Shown piece by piece: positions 6,605 through 7,543 of a stretch of DNA of 7,543 nt. The notes below the pieces were generated by a model. That model saw nothing but the letters and a program-made list of their open reading frames with translations. It made no database searches and had not been told where the DNA came from. The first letter of the stretch is position 1. Each line of letters opens with the position of its first letter. Origin of the DNA: Spirochaetaceae bacterium (GTDB lineage Bacteria; Spirochaetota; Spirochaetia; Treponematales; Breznakiellaceae); the NCBI GenBank assembly GCA_031258335.1, contig JAIRMY010000068.1, positions 1 to 7,543 of the forward strand, in the 5' to 3' direction. The translations under genes and the position numbers were made by a program.

Positions 6605-6616
6605 GAGCACTATATT

Positions 6617-7441
6617 TTACGAAAAATTTAATACAATATCATCCAACGTTTTCATGTTCGGAAAATCAAGGCCTTTTACCGGGTATTTCAATGTTGACGG
6701 TTCCGCGTTTTCCGAAGGAAGCATACTTTTATGTATGAAAGTAATTTCAATGACCATGGGAAGCAGTGAATTTATGATATGACCGCAGCTATTGTTTGCG
6801 TGTATATGCGCGACATAATAGTCATTTAACAATAATTTTGTCGTTTCCTCAAATGCTTTTCCCTGATTTAATCCATGAAATTCTATTGCAAGCCCGTTTA
6901 TTTTATCAAAGTAAGGAGACAAATGCGGCAATGCCGTGTATTCAGCGCCTTCAATATCCATTTTAATGAACACCGATAATTTCCCGGCGCCGGACAGTTC
7001 CGTAAATATTGTATGAAACGATACATACTGATCATTATCAGAATCGCCTAAATATTTCGGTATAAAATGCCGTCCGTATTTTTTCTGGAAATATCCATGC
7101 AGACGATTTAAATTTTGCTTTATTTCAAATATTTTTCGCCAGTACTCCTTAACTTTTGAACGTCTCAATACAAACAAACTGCCCAGCATACATCCAAAAT
7201 AATCCCTGATTTCATTTATTTTATATTTGTTTGAAACAGAATAATCATAGGCAAACATTTCTATGCGCTGTAGTTTCTCAAAATCAGTTTCAAATGACCA
7301 ATCATCGTTAATGCCGAAACTTAACAATATATCTGTTTTTTCAACTTGCCGTCTTGAAACAACATAACCGCCGTCATACTCTCTTCCCAAACGGACTAAA
7401 TCATCCAGTTTTATAGGGCGATACGTTTCCAAGTTATACAT
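6617..7441 (-). CDS. FkbM-type SAM-dependent methyltransferase
   Basis: From the chosen start the protein has 274 residues. An N-terminal LGREYDGGYVV segment is followed by a glycine-containing SAM-binding type run LLSFGINDDWSFE (about 39-51), the FkbM hallmark KMDIEGAE (about 160-167), then EFHGL (187-191) and HANN (214-217). FkbM-type enzymes methylate sugars, polyketides or other small groups; many lie in surface-glycan loci, so a cell-envelope target is likely but not shown. No signal peptide or membrane helix is seen, so it should be cytosolic. Two ATGs are possible. GAGG (7452-7449) lies seven bases before the ATG at 7441 but only one base before the ATG at 7447, so 7441 is preferred. 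The gene is AT-rich and faces the transporter operon, and is probably unrelated to it in function. Confidence 0.75.
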   Translation of the reverse strand: MYNLETYRPIKLDDLVRLGREYDGGYVVSRRQVEKTDILLSFGINDDWSFETDFEKLQRIEMFAYDYSVSNKYKINEIRDYFGCMLGSLFVLRRSKVKEYWRKIFEIKQNLNRLHGYFQKKYGRHFIPKYLGDSDNDQYVSFHTIFTELSGAGKLSVFIKMDIEGAEYTALPHLSPYFDKINGLAIEFHGLNQGKAFEETTKLLLNDYYVAHIHANNSCGHIINSLLPMVIEITFIHKSMLPSENAEPSTLKYPVKGLDFPNMKTLDDIVLNFS

Positions 7442-7510
7442 AACCATTCCTCGTCCATGAATTTTGACCGCAGGAACGGTTTTCCGGCTTACGGTTCTTT
7501 AAAGTACTAT

Positions 7511-7525
7511 GGGGGGGGGGGGGGG
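7511..7525. repeat. Homopolymeric tract of 15 G (C on the methyltransferase sense strand)
   Basis: Fifteen consecutive G residues lie about 70-84 bases upstream of the methyltransferase start, in its likely promoter zone or near the end of a gene beyond the edge. Tracts of this kind change length by slipped-strand mispairing and switch genes on and off in several bacteria, including poly-G tracts upstream of treponemal tpr genes. The true length may differ from the reported one because such runs are error-prone in sequencing. Confidence 0.8.
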
Positions 7526-7543
7526 TGAGTCGTGAGCCGTTGG

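Larger units (their letters stand above)
6350..6616. other. Convergent intergenic spacer without a clear terminator
   Basis: These 267 AT-rich bases separate the ends of tonB and the minus-strand methyltransferase, so transcripts must end here from both sides. Three dyads are visible: TTTGGA/TCCAAA (6364-6387, 12-base loop), CGGTAGCA/TGCTACCG (6475-6505) and a hairpin at 6584-6604. None is followed directly by a T run on either strand. A T7 run at 6450-6456 has only a weak four-pair stem (6430-6433 with 6441-6444) before it. No gene was seen. Confidence 0.6.

Overview
The window suggests a diderm (two-membrane) bacterium, because it carries a complete ExbB-ExbD-TonB energy-transduction set that only makes sense with an outer membrane. 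Protein style, moderate GC in the central genes, AT-rich flanks and a long homopolymeric G tract fit a spirochaete such as Treponema, but this is a guess from impression and not a database match. No RNA gene, CRISPR array or intact insertion sequence was recognised.

Left part (1-673): the tail of an open frame that enters from the left ends exactly one base before the ATG of a 185-residue GIY-YIG nuclease-superfamily protein. Both are AT-rich and look like an accessory or defence-type pair of unknown role. Region 674-1095 holds no convincing gene. About 690-960 is a GC-rich stretch with at least five short inverted repeats, and about 1000-1090 is the promoter and leader of the next operon (extended -10, a 7-5-7 inverted repeat and a strong Shine-Dalgarno).

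Centre (1096-6349): five tightly packed plus-strand genes form one apparent transcription unit. They are two ABC half-transporters, each with a six-helix membrane domain fused to an ATPase, followed by exbB, exbD and tonB. The most economical reading is a metal-chelate (siderophore-like) uptake operon. ExbB/ExbD/TonB would power an outer-membrane receptor encoded elsewhere. The ABC pair, which has an exporter-type fold like YbtPQ and IrtAB, would move the ligand or act on it at the inner membrane. The substrate is not shown by the sequence, and no TonB-dependent receptor or periplasmic binding protein lies in the window.

Right part (6350-7543): a 267-base convergent spacer contains two hairpins but no clear U-tailed terminator. 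A minus-strand FkbM-type methyltransferase follows, AT-rich and probably linked to surface glycan or lipid modification. Just upstream of it is a run of 15 G residues (15 C on the gene's sense strand), a candidate phase-variation tract. The most unusual non-coding signals are the inverted-repeat cluster at 690-960, the G15 tract, and the repeats in the operon leader.
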